Shown here: piece by piece, positions 33,533 to 42,154 of the stretch
How the letters are laid out: the number at the start of each line of letters is the position of its first letter
How positions within the stretch are numbered: position 1 is the stretch's first letter
Origin: G965212005 sp965212005
GTDB taxonomy: Bacteria; Pseudomonadota; Gammaproteobacteria; Porifericomitales; Porifericomitaceae
Reading direction: 5' to 3'
Assembly (NCBI GenBank): GCA_965212005.1
Contig: OZ243038.1
Span: 372,001-436,000, forward strand
DNA length: 64,000 nucleotides
Notes under the pieces: generated by a model
The model's input: only the letters and a program-made list of their open reading frames with translations
What the model was told of the DNA's origin: nothing
The model's database searches: none
Translations under genes and position numbers: made by a program

Positions 33533-33916
33533 TTACCGGGCTACTTTTTTTTTTCCTCTTTTCTTGCCGGTCTTCTTCTTGCCAGCCTTCTTCTTGCCAG
33601 CCTTCTTCTTGCCGGCCTTCTTCTTGCCGGCCTTCTTCTTGCCAGCCTTCTTCTTGCCGGCCTTCTTCTTGCCGGCCTTCTTCTTGCCAGCCTTCTTCTT
33701 GCCGGCCTTCTTCTTGCCAGCCTTCTTCTTGCCGGCCTTCTTCTTGCCAGCCTTCTTCTTACCGGCCTTCTTCTTGCCGGCCTTCTTCTTGCCAGCCTTC
33801 TTCTTGCTGACCTTCTTACGAGCTACTTTCCTGCTGACCTTCTTACGTGCCACTTTCTTGCTGGTTGATTTCTTTCGCGCCGAACCACCGGAGCGTTTCT
33901 TTGCTAATGCCATCAT
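33533..33916 (-). CDS. Histone H1-like lysine-rich DNA-binding protein
   Basis: This 127-residue, extremely basic protein starts MMALAKKRSGGSARKK and continues with fifteen exact KKKAG pentapeptides, ending GKKKVAR. It resembles the C-terminal-tail type of bacterial H1-like proteins (such as those in Bordetella or Coxiella) that coat and condense DNA. The ATG at 33916 follows GGAGGGG; a GTG further upstream (33928) is less likely. Length in this family varies with repeat number, and here the repeats are coded by a 15-bp minisatellite prone to slippage. It has its own promoter and a hairpin at the predicted transcript start, and sits between adk and the tandem-unit locus. Confidence 0.85.
   Translation of the reverse strand: MMALAKKRSGGSARKKSTSKKVARKKVSRKVARKKVSKKKAGKKKAGKKKAGKKKAGKKKAGKKKAGKKKAGKKKAGKKKAGKKKAGKKKAGKKKAGKKKAGKKKAGKKKAGKKKTGKKRGKKKVAR
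33581..33805 (-). repeat. 15-bp minisatellite coding (KKKAG)15
   Basis: There are fifteen consecutive 15-bp units, coding KKKAG each time. They differ mainly at one third-codon position (GCC/GCT-type alternation, seen as gccagcc versus gccggcc on the plus strand). Loss or gain of a unit keeps the frame. Confidence 0.95.
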
Positions 33917-33946
33917 AATCCCCTCCACTCAAGATTTGGACAAGAA

Positions 33947-33972
33947 CGACAGGCAGACCATTCTGCCTGTCG
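33947..33972. terminator. Perfect 11-bp hairpin between adk and the H1-like gene
   Basis: CGACAGGCAGA (33947-33957) pairs perfectly with TCTGCCTGTCG (33962-33972) across the 4-base loop CCAT. Read leftward it lies after the adk stop and is followed by TTCTTGTCC, so it may terminate adk. It also falls at the predicted transcription start of the H1-like gene, so it may instead form the 5' end of that message. The stem is certain; its role is not. Confidence 0.6.
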
Positions 33973-33979
33973 ATGGGTA

Positions 33980-34007
33980 AGTATACCCCGCTTTTTAGTT
34001 TCTGCAA
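33980..34007 (-). promoter_or_regulatory. Predicted sigma-70 promoter of the H1-like gene
   Basis: On the minus strand TTGCAG (34002-34007) is separated by 16 bp from TATACT (33980-33985). Transcription would begin near 33973, at the edge of the 11-bp hairpin and about 57 bp before the H1-like start codon. Confidence 0.6.
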
Positions 34008-34024
34008 AAAAAAATAGATGCTGC

Positions 34025-34693
34025 CTATTCTTTTTTCTCAATGTAGCTTGTTATGTTTCGATGAATTTCTTCGGCTGGAAGCGTGCCATCGATCTGATAA
34101 AGACGAGGCATATCTTTCCTCCCGCTCTGCGCCCAATCCCGGTAGTAGTCCAGCAGCGGCAGCGTTTGCTTCTGGTACACTTGCAGTCGTTTGCGCACAG
34201 TCTGCTCCTGGTCGTCATCACGCTGTACCAAGGGCTCTGCGCTGACGTCATCCAGACCGGGACGGCGCGGAGGCCTGAAATCCAAGTGATATACCCGCCC
34301 GGAAGCAGGATGCACTCGTCTGCCGCCCAGGCGGCGGATAATTACTGCGTCATCCACCTGCAAGACAAACACGAAATCCAGGCCAACGCCCTCACACCGG
34401 ATTCCCTCGGCCTGCGAGAGGGTACGGGGGAAACCATCGAGTAAATAGCCGGAGCGGCAGTCTTCCCCGGCCAGGCGCTCCTTGACCAGCTTCAAAATGA
34501 GCGAGTCGGATACCAGCAGTCCCTGCTGCATAATTTTCTCCAGTTCCTTGCCGGCACCGGAGCCCGAACGCATTGCGGCTCTAAGCATGTCCCCGGTGGA
34601 AATTTGCGGAATTTTATAGCGGACCGTCAGCAATTCAGCCTGCGTTCCCTTGCCGGAACCGGGAGCTCCCAGCAAAATCAGCCGAACCGACAT
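34025..34693 (-). CDS. adk: Adenylate kinase
   Basis: This enzyme interconverts ATP + AMP and 2 ADP and balances the adenylate pool in the cytosol. The 222-residue protein starts MSVRLILLGAPGSGKGTQ with the P-loop GAPGSGKGT. STGDMLRAA and DGFPRTLSQA form the AMP site, and the long LID (GRRVHPASGRVYHLDFRPP) lacks zinc cysteines, as is usual in Gram-negatives. DDQEQTVRKRL supplies the LID arginines. I chose the ATG at 34693 because it gives the canonical N-terminus; an in-frame ATG at 34714 is possible. It is divergent from the Mth938-like gene. Confidence 0.95.
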   Translation of the reverse strand: MSVRLILLGAPGSGKGTQAELLTVRYKIPQISTGDMLRAAMRSGSGAGKELEKIMQQGLLVSDSLILKLVKERLAGEDCRSGYLLDGFPRTLSQAEGIRCEGVGLDFVFVLQVDDAVIIRRLGGRRVHPASGRVYHLDFRPPRRPGLDDVSAEPLVQRDDDQEQTVRKRLQVYQKQTLPLLDYYRDWAQSGRKDMPRLYQIDGTLPAEEIHRNITSYIEKKE

Positions 34694-34842
34694 GATCCGC
34701 TCATCCCCATCCATTCAGTACCCGGCACGCCGGTTTGCGCACGGCAGAAAGCGCGTAGAGGAAGGTGCAGACAGCAAGGCAGCGGCCTCGCCAGGAATTC
34801 GTGCATTTCAAAATAATTGGCTACCCTATTATCATTGGACCT

Positions 34843-35241
34843 ATGCATATTGAGCTGGACTCCATTGTACAGGGGAAGAACCGCATCTCGGCGTACGCAC
34901 CGGGCATGGTTCAGGTCAATGAACAAGTGCTGTATCGTTCCTGTATTGTTACCCCGGATCGGCTGCTGGAAACCTGGCCGCCCGAACCGCCCGAAAGCTT
35001 TCAGGGCATTACCTTATCGCACATACAGGAGATCCGTAAACTGGAGCCGGAGTTAGTCCTGCTCGGTTCCGGGTCCCGGCTGCAAGTGCCGGCGCCCGAG
35101 TTGCTGCTGCCCTTGTTCGAAGCTGGAATCGGTTTCGAGGCGATGGACACCGGAGCCGCCTGCCGCAGCTATAACGTGCTGATGAATGAGGGGCGCAAAG
35201 TTGCGGCTGCCCTGCTGATCCAGCCGGCAAAATTGCCGTGA
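34843..35241 (+). CDS. Mth938-like domain protein (DUF498 family)
   Basis: This is a small cytosolic protein of the Mth938/DUF498 fold; its biochemical role is poorly defined. In 132 residues it shows ELVLLGSGSRLQVPAPEL and GIGFEAMDTGAACRSYNVLMNEGRKVAAALL, the conserved region of the family. The ATG at 34843 gives the usual short N-terminus, although the frame is open to 34765. It is divergent from adk and convergent with rpoS. The 180 bp to rpoS contain only a short GGCAG-GAAA-CTGCC hairpin (35247-35260). Confidence 0.88.
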   Translation: MHIELDSIVQGKNRISAYAPGMVQVNEQVLYRSCIVTPDRLLETWPPEPPESFQGITLSHIQEIRKLEPELVLLGSGSRLQVPAPELLLPLFEAGIGFEAMDTGAACRSYNVLMNEGRKVAAALLIQPAKLP

Positions 35242-35422
35242 GTACCGGCAGGAAACTGCCCACTGATGCGCCCCGCGACCCCTCACCGGGCTCGGTCAGC
35301 AAAGCCACGTTAGCGGCACCTGGCACCGTTTCCTGGCCTATGCAGCACCCGCGCGCGCTGCGCTTTCGTACCCGGCCAGGGCAGCATCTGCCTGTAATCA
35401 GAGACCCGGTGACAGGCGCGGA

Positions 35423-36421
35423 CTAATCCTCTGAACACAACACGTCCAGCGGGACTCTGCCACGGCGTATGATCCGGCGCAGGCGGCGCATGGCCTCCAG
35501 CTGGATCTGCCGTACCCGCTCCCGGGTCAGCCCCAAGTCTCCTCCCAACTCTTCCAGGGTGGCTACCGACTTGTCGTAGAGGCCAAAGCGACGCTCCAAC
35601 ACGAAGCGCTGCTTCTCGTTCAATTGAGACATCCACAAGTCGATATAGCGCTTCAGATCGCGGCTTTGTTGCTCATCGGCGGGGTCTGCGCACTGCTCAT
35701 CATGCAGGTATTCCATCATGCTTTTGCCGCGGCTGCTCCAGTTCATCGGAGCATCAATGGAGGTAATCCACTCGCTCATGCCGAACAGTTTCTGCACGGT
35801 TTTTACAGGCATATTCACATCGTCGGCGACCTCCTTCATCGTAGGCTCCCGGTCCAATTCCCGCATCAATTTATAATATCCCCGCCGGCAATGATTGACT
35901 TGTTTCAGAACGTGAACCGGCAAACGCACAATACGCACCTGGTCCATCAGGGCGCGTTCTATGGTTTGCCGAATCCACCAGGAAGCATAGGTGGAAAAGC
36001 GGAAGCCGCGCTCCGGATCGAATTTCTCCACCGCGCGAATCAGGCCGATATTGCCTTCTTCTATCAGGTCCAACAGCGAGAGCCCGCGTTTGATATAGCG
36101 TTTTGCGATCTTGACAACCAGGCGCAAGTTGCTCTCGATCATGCGCTTGCGGGCTGCCTCGTCTCCTTGCTGCACCAGGCGGCCATAATGGATTTCTTCC
36201 TCGCCCGTCAGCAACGGAGAGTAGCCGATCTGGCTAAAATACAGGCGATCCACTTCCCACCGGGCTTCCCGCGCTTCCTCCCCCTGCGGTAAATCCTCCG
36301 GCCGAGGAGAACGCGCCGGTCGCGCAGCGGAAACAGGAACAGCCGGTACCGCCCCGTCCATTTCCGATGATTTCTTGCCGGGCACAGTTTTTAAGCGGGT
36401 TTCCGCCGTCGGTTTAACCAT
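35423..36421 (-). CDS. rpoS: RNA polymerase sigma factor RpoS
   Basis: This is the stationary-phase and general stress sigma factor. In 332 residues it has region 1.2 (YFSQIGYSPLLTGEEE) and region 2 (IESNLRLVVKIAKRY and FRFSTYASWWIRQTIERAL). Region 3 follows, and region 4 contains the helix-turn-helix LGLTRERVRQIQLEAMRRLR. GGGGAAATC precedes the ATG at 36421. It lies 27 bp downstream of nlpD, the classical arrangement in which the main rpoS promoter is inside nlpD. A charged, proline-rich leader of about 60 residues precedes region 1.2. Confidence 0.95.
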   Translation of the reverse strand: MVKPTAETRLKTVPGKKSSEMDGAVPAVPVSAARPARSPRPEDLPQGEEAREARWEVDRLYFSQIGYSPLLTGEEEIHYGRLVQQGDEAARKRMIESNLRLVVKIAKRYIKRGLSLLDLIEEGNIGLIRAVEKFDPERGFRFSTYASWWIRQTIERALMDQVRIVRLPVHVLKQVNHCRRGYYKLMRELDREPTMKEVADDVNMPVKTVQKLFGMSEWITSIDAPMNWSSRGKSMMEYLHDEQCADPADEQQSRDLKRYIDLWMSQLNEKQRFVLERRFGLYDKSVATLEELGGDLGLTRERVRQIQLEAMRRLRRIIRRGRVPLDVLCSED

Positions 36422-36448
36422 GATTTCCCCGAATTGCCCACTAGTCCG

Positions 36449-37360
36449 TCACGCTCTCCTGTCAGGCAGATATTTCAACGGATCGGCGGACTTGCCATTC
36501 TTGCGGATTTCAAAGTGCAATATGGGACTGCCGTCCACCCCTCGCCCCATCCTGGCAATCAACTGTCCAACGACCACCTGATCCCCTTCAACTACCAGTA
36601 ACTCGCTATTATGCGCGTATGCGCTGAGAAATTCATCACTATGCTTGATAATAATCAGCTTCCCGTAACCCAGCAGCCCGCTGCCGCTGTAGACGACATC
36701 GCCACTGCAGGAAGCGAACACGTCCTGGCCGTGGACTCCACTGATCTGCAGTCCGCGCTCCGCAGTAGGCGATTTCAGCTTGAGCAACTTCCCTTCGGTA
36801 GGCCAGTCCCAGCGCAACAATGCATTGACCTCCTGCTGCCTTGCCGCGGGCTTGCCCGCGGACGGCGGTGATGGCCTGGTCTGCAAATCCGGCCCTGGCC
36901 CTGCAGGCGGTTTGGCTACCAGCGGCGGCGTAACGCGCTTGGCCGCGATGGCTGGCGCAGGACCTGCATCGGGCTTTTGCGGCGCACGCCGCTCACCCGG
37001 CAACGGTGGCGAAGGCATAAACTCTTCGGGCGGGAGCAAGCGCAAACGCTGACCGGGATAAATGGTATAGGGTGCCTCGATCCGGTTCCATACAATCAAT
37101 GCCCGGTAATCCAGGTTATGCTGCCAGGCGATCGAGTACAAGGTATCTCCGCCCAGCACGAAGTGACGCCCGGCCTGCCGGGAAGCGGCGTCCGCGGCAG
37201 ACCGGGCCGCTCGTGCCAGCGGCGGAGACGGTACCTGCTCCTCTGCTGCGCCCTGCGTCTCGCTCGGCCTCTCTACCGGGGCCGGCGGCACGTTACAGGC
37301 AACCGGAGCCGTCAAAACACCCAGGCTCAAAAACAAACGGTACAAAGTTTTGTACGCCAC
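36449..37360 (-). CDS. nlpD: NlpD-type lipoprotein, LysM plus degenerate LytM domain
   Basis: This is an envelope lipoprotein that in relatives activates the amidase AmiC at the division site. It has a lipobox ending APVAC and a LysM domain (RHFVLGGDTLYSIAWQHN) near residues 65-110. A proline-rich linker leads to a C-terminal LytM/M23 domain. The catalytic residues are missing: the HxxxD position reads VHGQDVFA in a changed context, and the final HxH is ILHFEI. It should be a regulator, not a hydrolase, as in E. coli. The GTG start at 37360 follows the pcm stop with no gap (TGAGTG), implying translational coupling. Confidence 0.93.
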   Translation of the reverse strand: MAYKTLYRLFLSLGVLTAPVACNVPPAPVERPSETQGAAEEQVPSPPLARAARSAADAASRQAGRHFVLGGDTLYSIAWQHNLDYRALIVWNRIEAPYTIYPGQRLRLLPPEEFMPSPPLPGERRAPQKPDAGPAPAIAAKRVTPPLVAKPPAGPGPDLQTRPSPPSAGKPAARQQEVNALLRWDWPTEGKLLKLKSPTAERGLQISGVHGQDVFASCSGDVVYSGSGLLGYGKLIIIKHSDEFLSAYAHNSELLVVEGDQVVVGQLIARMGRGVDGSPILHFEIRKNGKSADPLKYLPDRRA

Positions 37361-37999
37361 TCAACCAAGTCCTGTACACATCGGCACGAAATGAGCCGCA
37401 CCCAGTTCCTGCTCCCAGCGGCGCCCCTGCTCAGTCCGCCCCACCAGCAACAGGCACTGTCGACCGCCCTTGTCAATCGGCAGCACCAGCCTTCCTCCCG
37501 GCGCCAGCTGGTCAAACAAAACCGCCGGCTCCCGCGTCGGCGCCGCAGAGACGATAATCCCATCATACGGCGCGTGACTCAACCACCCCCGCGTACCGTC
37601 TCCACAACGAGCATGTATATTCTGCAGTCCCAGGGCACGGAAGTTATGCTGCGCCCGGTCCGCCAGCGCCGCAATCCGCTCGATGCTGTACACCTGTCTC
37701 ACCAGGCGCGCCAGGATAACCGTCTGGTACCCGCAACCGGTTCCAATCTCCAAGATCTTACTGCCGGAACCGTCATTCCCGAGCAGCAACTCCAACATCC
37801 TGGCTACCGTGTAGGGCTGAGAGATAGTCTGCTTGAATCCGATCGGCAAAGCCGCATTTTCATAGGCACGATCAGACAGCGCCTCATCAATAAACAGGTG
37901 CCGCGGAGTCTCCTGCATGATCCGCAGTACCCGGGCGGAGCGGATACCCATCCCGGCCAACTCTTCAACCAGGCGCTTGCGGGCACGCGGCGAAGTCAT
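37361..37999 (-). CDS. pcm: Protein-L-isoaspartate O-methyltransferase
   Basis: This enzyme repairs isomerised aspartate and deamidated asparagine in aged proteins using SAM. Motif I is ILEIGTGCGYQTVILARL, preceded by the family signature LPIGFKQTISQPY. YDGIIVSAAPTREPAVL and LAPGGRLVLPI complete the fold. The ATG at 37999 (212 residues) aligns with known proteins; upstream in-frame ATGs at 38005 and 38035 are possible. It lies between surE and nlpD in the conserved block. A second, exported homologue is at 48733. Confidence 0.94.
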   Translation of the reverse strand: MTSPRARKRLVEELAGMGIRSARVLRIMQETPRHLFIDEALSDRAYENAALPIGFKQTISQPYTVARMLELLLGNDGSGSKILEIGTGCGYQTVILARLVRQVYSIERIAALADRAQHNFRALGLQNIHARCGDGTRGWLSHAPYDGIIVSAAPTREPAVLFDQLAPGGRLVLPIDKGGRQCLLLVGRTEQGRRWEQELGAAHFVPMCTGLG

Positions 38000-38140
38000 G
38001 CCCATGCCCCGTAATTGCCGGCAATCAGCTCGCATCCGGATTATTCAGCGACAATGAGCGTCGGGACGACGCGAACTACCGGCCAGGGCGACTGGAAGCT
38101 GTAAAGTAGGGGCTATCCGCATGCGCTGAGCGATTTGGAT

Positions 38141-38917
38141 TCAGTTCATGCCGACGTCTTTGATCCAATCGGACAAAGCCTGCACCTGGGAGTGGCGCGT
38201 CAAATCGGTCTGCAGCGGGGTAATCGAGACTCTGCCAGCCGCCACGGCGTGAAAATCCGTGCCCGCCCCGGCATCCTGCTCCGCCCCCACGGCACCGATC
38301 CAATATACCTCGCGCAAGCGCGGATCCAGGGCTTTTACGATCCCCTCCGAGCGGTGCCGATAGCCCAGGCGGGTAATCTCACAGCCGCGCAAATCACGGT
38401 AGGGGAGATCCGGCACGTTGACGTTCAACAGGGTATCGGCCGGCAATGGCCGTTGATGCAGCGCCCGCAGTAGATGCAACACGACGTCGGCGGCCGTGCG
38501 GAAATGGCTCGGCTCTTCCATGGCGGAGCCGGCACCACCGGCAACGAGGGAAATCGCCATGGCCGGGCGCCCCAGGAAGCGCCCTTCCATCGCGGCGGCG
38601 ACCGTGCCCGAGTATAAGATGTCATCGCCCAGGTTGGCACCCGAATTGATGCCGCTGATGACCATGTCAGGCTCATCCGACAGCAACCCGGTAATGGCCA
38701 GGTGCACGCAGTCGGTAGGCGTGCCGTTCACGTAATAAAATCCGTTCGCCGCTTTACGGGAGCGGATCGGCACGTCCAGGGTAAGCGAATGGCTGGCTCC
38801 GCTGCGGTCGCGGTCCGGCGCCACCACGCTGATAGCACCTAACGGTCGCAGGCTCTGGGCCAAAACTTCCAGCCCGGGCGCCTGGTAGCCGTCGTCATTA
38901 GTGAGCAGGAAATGCAT
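38141..38917 (-). CDS. surE: 5'/3'-nucleotidase SurE
   Basis: This is a metal-dependent nucleotidase acting on nucleoside monophosphates, linked to stationary-phase survival. MHFLLTNDDGYQAPG carries the Asp-Asp metal ligands; VVAPDRDRSGASHSLT, VNGTPTDCVHLA and SGINSGANLGDDILYSGTV are the other family motifs. The canonical start is the ATG at 38917. However, AAGGAGGT abuts that ATG with almost no spacer, which is poor for initiation. An in-frame ATG at 38947, with TAAGG upstream, would add ten residues. It heads the surE-pcm-nlpD-rpoS block. Confidence 0.94.
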   Translation of the reverse strand: MHFLLTNDDGYQAPGLEVLAQSLRPLGAISVVAPDRDRSGASHSLTLDVPIRSRKAANGFYYVNGTPTDCVHLAITGLLSDEPDMVISGINSGANLGDDILYSGTVAAAMEGRFLGRPAMAISLVAGGAGSAMEEPSHFRTAADVVLHLLRALHQRPLPADTLLNVNVPDLPYRDLRGCEITRLGYRHRSEGIVKALDPRLREVYWIGAVGAEQDAGAGTDFHAVAAGRVSITPLQTDLTRHSQVQALSDWIKDVGMN

Positions 38918-39014
38918 ACCTCCTTGATGAACACTAGGATTCCCCATATTAAAAATACCTTAAGGATACCCGCTGACCGGCAGATTGCATACACTCAATC
39001 GATTGAATCATGCG

Positions 39015-39938
39015 TCAGCTCGCAGCGCCGCCGGACCCGGGAAGCAAAAATTCCAGCAGAGCCTTCTGGGCATGCAGGCGGTTCTCCGCTTCATCCCAAA
39101 CGACGCTGCCCGGAGCGTCGATCAGTTCGGCACTCACCTCTTCACCTCGGTGCGCGGGCAAACAGTGCATGAACAAAGCGTCCCGCCGAGCCAGGCGCAT
39201 TAACGCCTCGTTCACCTGGAAAGGACCCAGGGCTTTACGGCGCCGTTCCCGCTGAGGCTCTTCTCCCATGCTGGTCCAGACGTCGGTCACGACCAGGGAG
39301 GCGCCGCGCACCGCCTCGCCGGGAGCGGTAAACAGTTGCACGTGATCGGCAGCGGCTCGCAGCAGTTCGCTCGGGGGACGACAGAATTCCGGACAGGCCA
39401 GGCGCAGCTGAAAATCAAAACGGCTCGCGGCTTCGATATAGGAGCGGCACACGTTACTGCCGGCACCGATCCATGCGACCTGGCGTCCCTGTATCGAGCC
39501 CCGGTGCTCAATGTAAGTCAGCACGTCCGCCAACACTTGGCAAGGGTGTCCGGCGTCAGACAGCCCATTGATGACGGGCACCCGCGAACATTCGGCAAAG
39601 CGCTGCATAAATTGATGGGACGGGATCCGAATCACGACCGCGTCCACCATCCGGGACAACACCCGAGCGGTATCCTCCACGGTTTCGCCCCGACTCAGCT
39701 GCGCTTCGTCGGAAGACAGAAAAATAGCATGACCGCCCAGGTGATGCATGGCCGTCTCGAAGCTCAGGCGGGTACGGGTAGAGGGCATCCCGAACAGCAT
39801 CGCCAGGGTGCGCCCGGAATGCCGGGGCGAAAACTCTCCTGCACGTAGTTCGCGTTTCAGCATCGCGGCCCGATCCAAAAGCGCGTGCAACTGTGCCGAA
39901 TCGAGATCGGCCAGGCTCAAAAAATGTTGTACGGACAC
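39015..39938 (-). CDS. argF: Ornithine carbamoyltransferase
   Basis: This makes citrulline from ornithine and carbamoyl phosphate in arginine synthesis. The carbamoyl-phosphate site is STRTRLSFE, followed by HHLGGHAIFL; HPCQVLADVLT and MHCLPAHRGEEVS carry the ornithine-binding and catalytic residues. The GTG at 39938 is chosen because GGGAG stands six bases upstream and the protein then has the usual 307 residues; the open frame reaches 40013, inside argD. It begins 19 bp after argD and is probably cotranscribed. Confidence 0.94.
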   Translation of the reverse strand: MSVQHFLSLADLDSAQLHALLDRAAMLKRELRAGEFSPRHSGRTLAMLFGMPSTRTRLSFETAMHHLGGHAIFLSSDEAQLSRGETVEDTARVLSRMVDAVVIRIPSHQFMQRFAECSRVPVINGLSDAGHPCQVLADVLTYIEHRGSIQGRQVAWIGAGSNVCRSYIEAASRFDFQLRLACPEFCRPPSELLRAAADHVQLFTAPGEAVRGASLVVTDVWTSMGEEPQRERRRKALGPFQVNEALMRLARRDALFMHCLPAHRGEEVSAELIDAPGSVVWDEAENRLHAQKALLEFLLPGSGGAAS

Positions 39939-39957
39939 GCGAAACTCCCGGAGCTCT

Positions 39958-41199
39958 TCAACCTGCCGCCAGTTCCCGTACCAGCGCACTGACCATGCTG
40001 CCCAACAGGTCAATTTCCCGCTCTTCCATGATCAGCGGAGGCAGCAGCCGTATCACGTTGCCGACCGTAACGTTCAACAACAGGCGGCGTTGCAAGGCCC
40101 GCTCGGTCAAAATCCGGCAATCCCGCTTCAATTCAATGCCGATCATCAGCCCGCAACCGCGGATCTCCCGCACCATTTCTTCCTGCCCCAGGTCCCTGGC
40201 CAGGTGTGACCGCAAGCGCTCGCCCAGCGCCGCAGCGCGCCGCGCAAGCTGCCCTTCCTGCAACATGTCCAGCACTTCCAGCGCAATCCGCATGGCCAGC
40301 GGATTGCCACCGAAGGTAGAGCCGTGGCTGCCTTGTTCAAACAATTCAGCCGCCTCCCCCCGTGCCAGGCAGGCGCCGATCGGCACGCCGTTGCCCAGCG
40401 ACTTGGCCAAGGTCAGCACGTCCGGCAACACTTGCTCGCGTTCACAGGAAAACCAGGTTCCGGTACGGCACAGACCCGTCTGTATTTCATCCAGCAGCAG
40501 CAAACAGTGGTGCTGGTCGCACAGCTGCCGGGCGCGGCGCAGGTATCCGGGGGGAGGCAGGATGACTCCTGCCTCCCCCTGGATCGGCTCCAGCAGCAGG
40601 GCCACGGTTCGGGACTGCGCAAGAGGCTCAACCAGCGCTGCAGCGTCTGCGTAAGGCACGCGCACAAAGCCGGGCAGCAAAGGCGCGAAGCCGCGCTGTA
40701 GAGCGTCATTACCGGAGGCGCTCAAGGCGCCCAGCGTGCGACCGTGAAATCCTCCCTCGGCCACTACCACCAACGGCTCCGCTATCCCGTGCCGGGCCGC
40801 ATACAGCCGGGTCAGCTTCAACGCCGTCTCATTGGCCTCTGTTCCGGAATTGCAGAAAAAGACTCGTTCCATGCCGGACAACTCCGTGAGCTGCCGCGCA
40901 AGCCGCTCCTGCAGCGGGATCCGAAACAGGTTGGAAGTATGCAGCAGGCGCCCGGCCTGGTCTGCCAGGACACGGGCCAGGCGCGGATGAGCGTGGCCCA
41001 GCGAACAAACCGCGATACCGCTGGTTGAATCCAGGTAACGGTCACCTTGCGCGTCCAGCAGCCAGGCACCCTCGCCGCGCTCAAAAGCCACCGGTTGCGG
41101 CTGGTAACAATTCATCAAGGCAGTATCGCCGCGGCGGCCGGCCGGGGGATTGGGCTTATCGGCCTGTTCGGCCTGCTCGGCCTGTGTCTCTGGTCTCAT
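39958..41199 (-). CDS. argD: Acetylornithine aminotransferase
   Basis: This PLP enzyme of arginine (and often lysine) synthesis belongs to class III aminotransferases. CNSGTEANETALKLTR binds the cofactor phosphate, GFHGRTLGALSASG and LLLLDEIQTGLCRTG follow, and the Schiff-base lysine is in LAKSLGNGVPIG. HGSTFGGNPLA is the second phosphate contact. It has 413 residues, with an odd Glu-Gln-Ala repeat leader (EQAEQAEQAD) that may be unneeded. It is followed by argF; no other arg gene is here. Confidence 0.93.
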   Translation of the reverse strand: MRPETQAEQAEQADKPNPPAGRRGDTALMNCYQPQPVAFERGEGAWLLDAQGDRYLDSTSGIAVCSLGHAHPRLARVLADQAGRLLHTSNLFRIPLQERLARQLTELSGMERVFFCNSGTEANETALKLTRLYAARHGIAEPLVVVAEGGFHGRTLGALSASGNDALQRGFAPLLPGFVRVPYADAAALVEPLAQSRTVALLLEPIQGEAGVILPPPGYLRRARQLCDQHHCLLLLDEIQTGLCRTGTWFSCEREQVLPDVLTLAKSLGNGVPIGACLARGEAAELFEQGSHGSTFGGNPLAMRIALEVLDMLQEGQLARRAAALGERLRSHLARDLGQEEMVREIRGCGLMIGIELKRDCRILTERALQRRLLLNVTVGNVIRLLPPLIMEEREIDLLGSMVSALVRELAAG

Positions 41200-41383
41200 C
41201 GCTTGCGGGCAGCCTGAAAGCTCTGCGTGCAGGAACCATCATCAAACCGGATGATCCGCCCCGGGACTCTTGCCGGCGTGCCACCAGTAGACGCTGCGGG
41301 CGGCGCCGGATGCCTTCAGCGGCGTCAGCACTGCAACAGGAAAATCCCGGCAGGCCCGGTGCCATTCCGTGGCAACAAGCAGC

Positions 41384-41902
41384 TTAAAAAGGCAGACCGT
41401 GGCTGGCAGCACCCATGAACAGCAGCATCGGCAGCGACAACAGGACGTTAGTGCGCGAGGCCAGGAATGCAACCCGGCGGGCACGGGCCTTTTCCTCATC
41501 ACTGGCGGCGACGATTCCCAACACCTTTTTCTGGTTGCGCCAGATCAACCCCCATACATTGAGCAGCATGATGGTACCCAGCCAGGCGCCCATGCCAATG
41601 GTAACCGCGTAGAGACTGGGCGTCTCCATGCTAAAACCCAGGCTGAAGGCATTCAGAAACATCTTGTTGTGAGCCAGGTAGCCGGCACCGGAAAGCCAGG
41701 TAAGCAGCGCCGCCCAGCGAAACCAGAGCAAGGCGCGCGGCGCGACGTACTTGGAGATCGCGGCCGGGCCAGGGCCTTCTTTGTCGGCCCCAGCTTCCGC
41801 CAGGGCCCGCACCTGCACAAAATTAAAGTAATACAACAACCCTATCCAGGTCACGCCGGACAAGAGATGCAACCAACGCAGCAGCGCTAATGAAAATTCC
41901 AC
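41384..41902 (-). CDS. Urate hydroxylase (PuuD)-like membrane protein
   Basis: This 172-residue inner-membrane protein has about four hydrophobic segments and starts MEFSLALLRWLHLLSGVTWIG, which is split here as MEFSLALLRWLHLL then SGVTWIG. It resembles the N-terminal membrane domain of urate hydroxylase PuuD (Urate_ox_N family), with WIGLLYYFNFVQ and conserved histidine and asparagine positions (LHLL, NVWGLIWRNQKK). The full PuuD cytochrome-c domain is absent, so urate oxidation is not shown. It follows the 30-residue membrane peptide gene. Confidence 0.75.
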   Translation of the reverse strand: MEFSLALLRWLHLLSGVTWIGLLYYFNFVQVRALAEAGADKEGPGPAAISKYVAPRALLWFRWAALLTWLSGAGYLAHNKMFLNAFSLGFSMETPSLYAVTIGMGAWLGTIMLLNVWGLIWRNQKKVLGIVAASDEEKARARRVAFLASRTNVLLSLPMLLFMGAASHGLPF

Positions 41903-41983
41903 TTTTCTTTAATTCTCCCTAAAGTACTCAATGATTGAAAGTCCGGGGGCCGGAACGCCCCGGGTGAAGCTGGCCGTTGAGGC

Positions 41984-42076
41984 TCAAGCAACAAGTATCT
42001 TAATAAGAAAAGTCAGGATCACTGCCAGCACCAGGCCGGCGACGATCGTCCCCGTGATAGAGTCCAACGGATTCAT
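41984..42076 (-). CDS. Predicted 30-residue single-pass membrane peptide
   Basis: This short frame begins MNPLDSITGTIVAG and continues with one hydrophobic helix ending KILVA. GGGAGG stands seven bases before the ATG at 42076, and a good sigma-70 promoter lies about 80 bp upstream. It is followed by the PuuD-like membrane protein gene. It is not PqqA, which would carry a conserved Glu and Tyr. I do not recognise a family. Confidence 0.6.
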   Translation of the reverse strand: MNPLDSITGTIVAGLVLAVILTFLIKILVA

Positions 42077-42154
42077 TAACAAACCTCCCTCATCCAGCAG
42101 TATACGCCGCGGATGGAACAGAACAGCCAGGCCCGCCCGGCAGACCAAAATACA

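Noticed and set aside
38995..39006. 12-bp palindrome TCAATCGATTGA near the end of argF
   Set aside because: It is a short, AT-rich perfect palindrome between surE and argF with no T-run or matching copy nearby; it could be chance.
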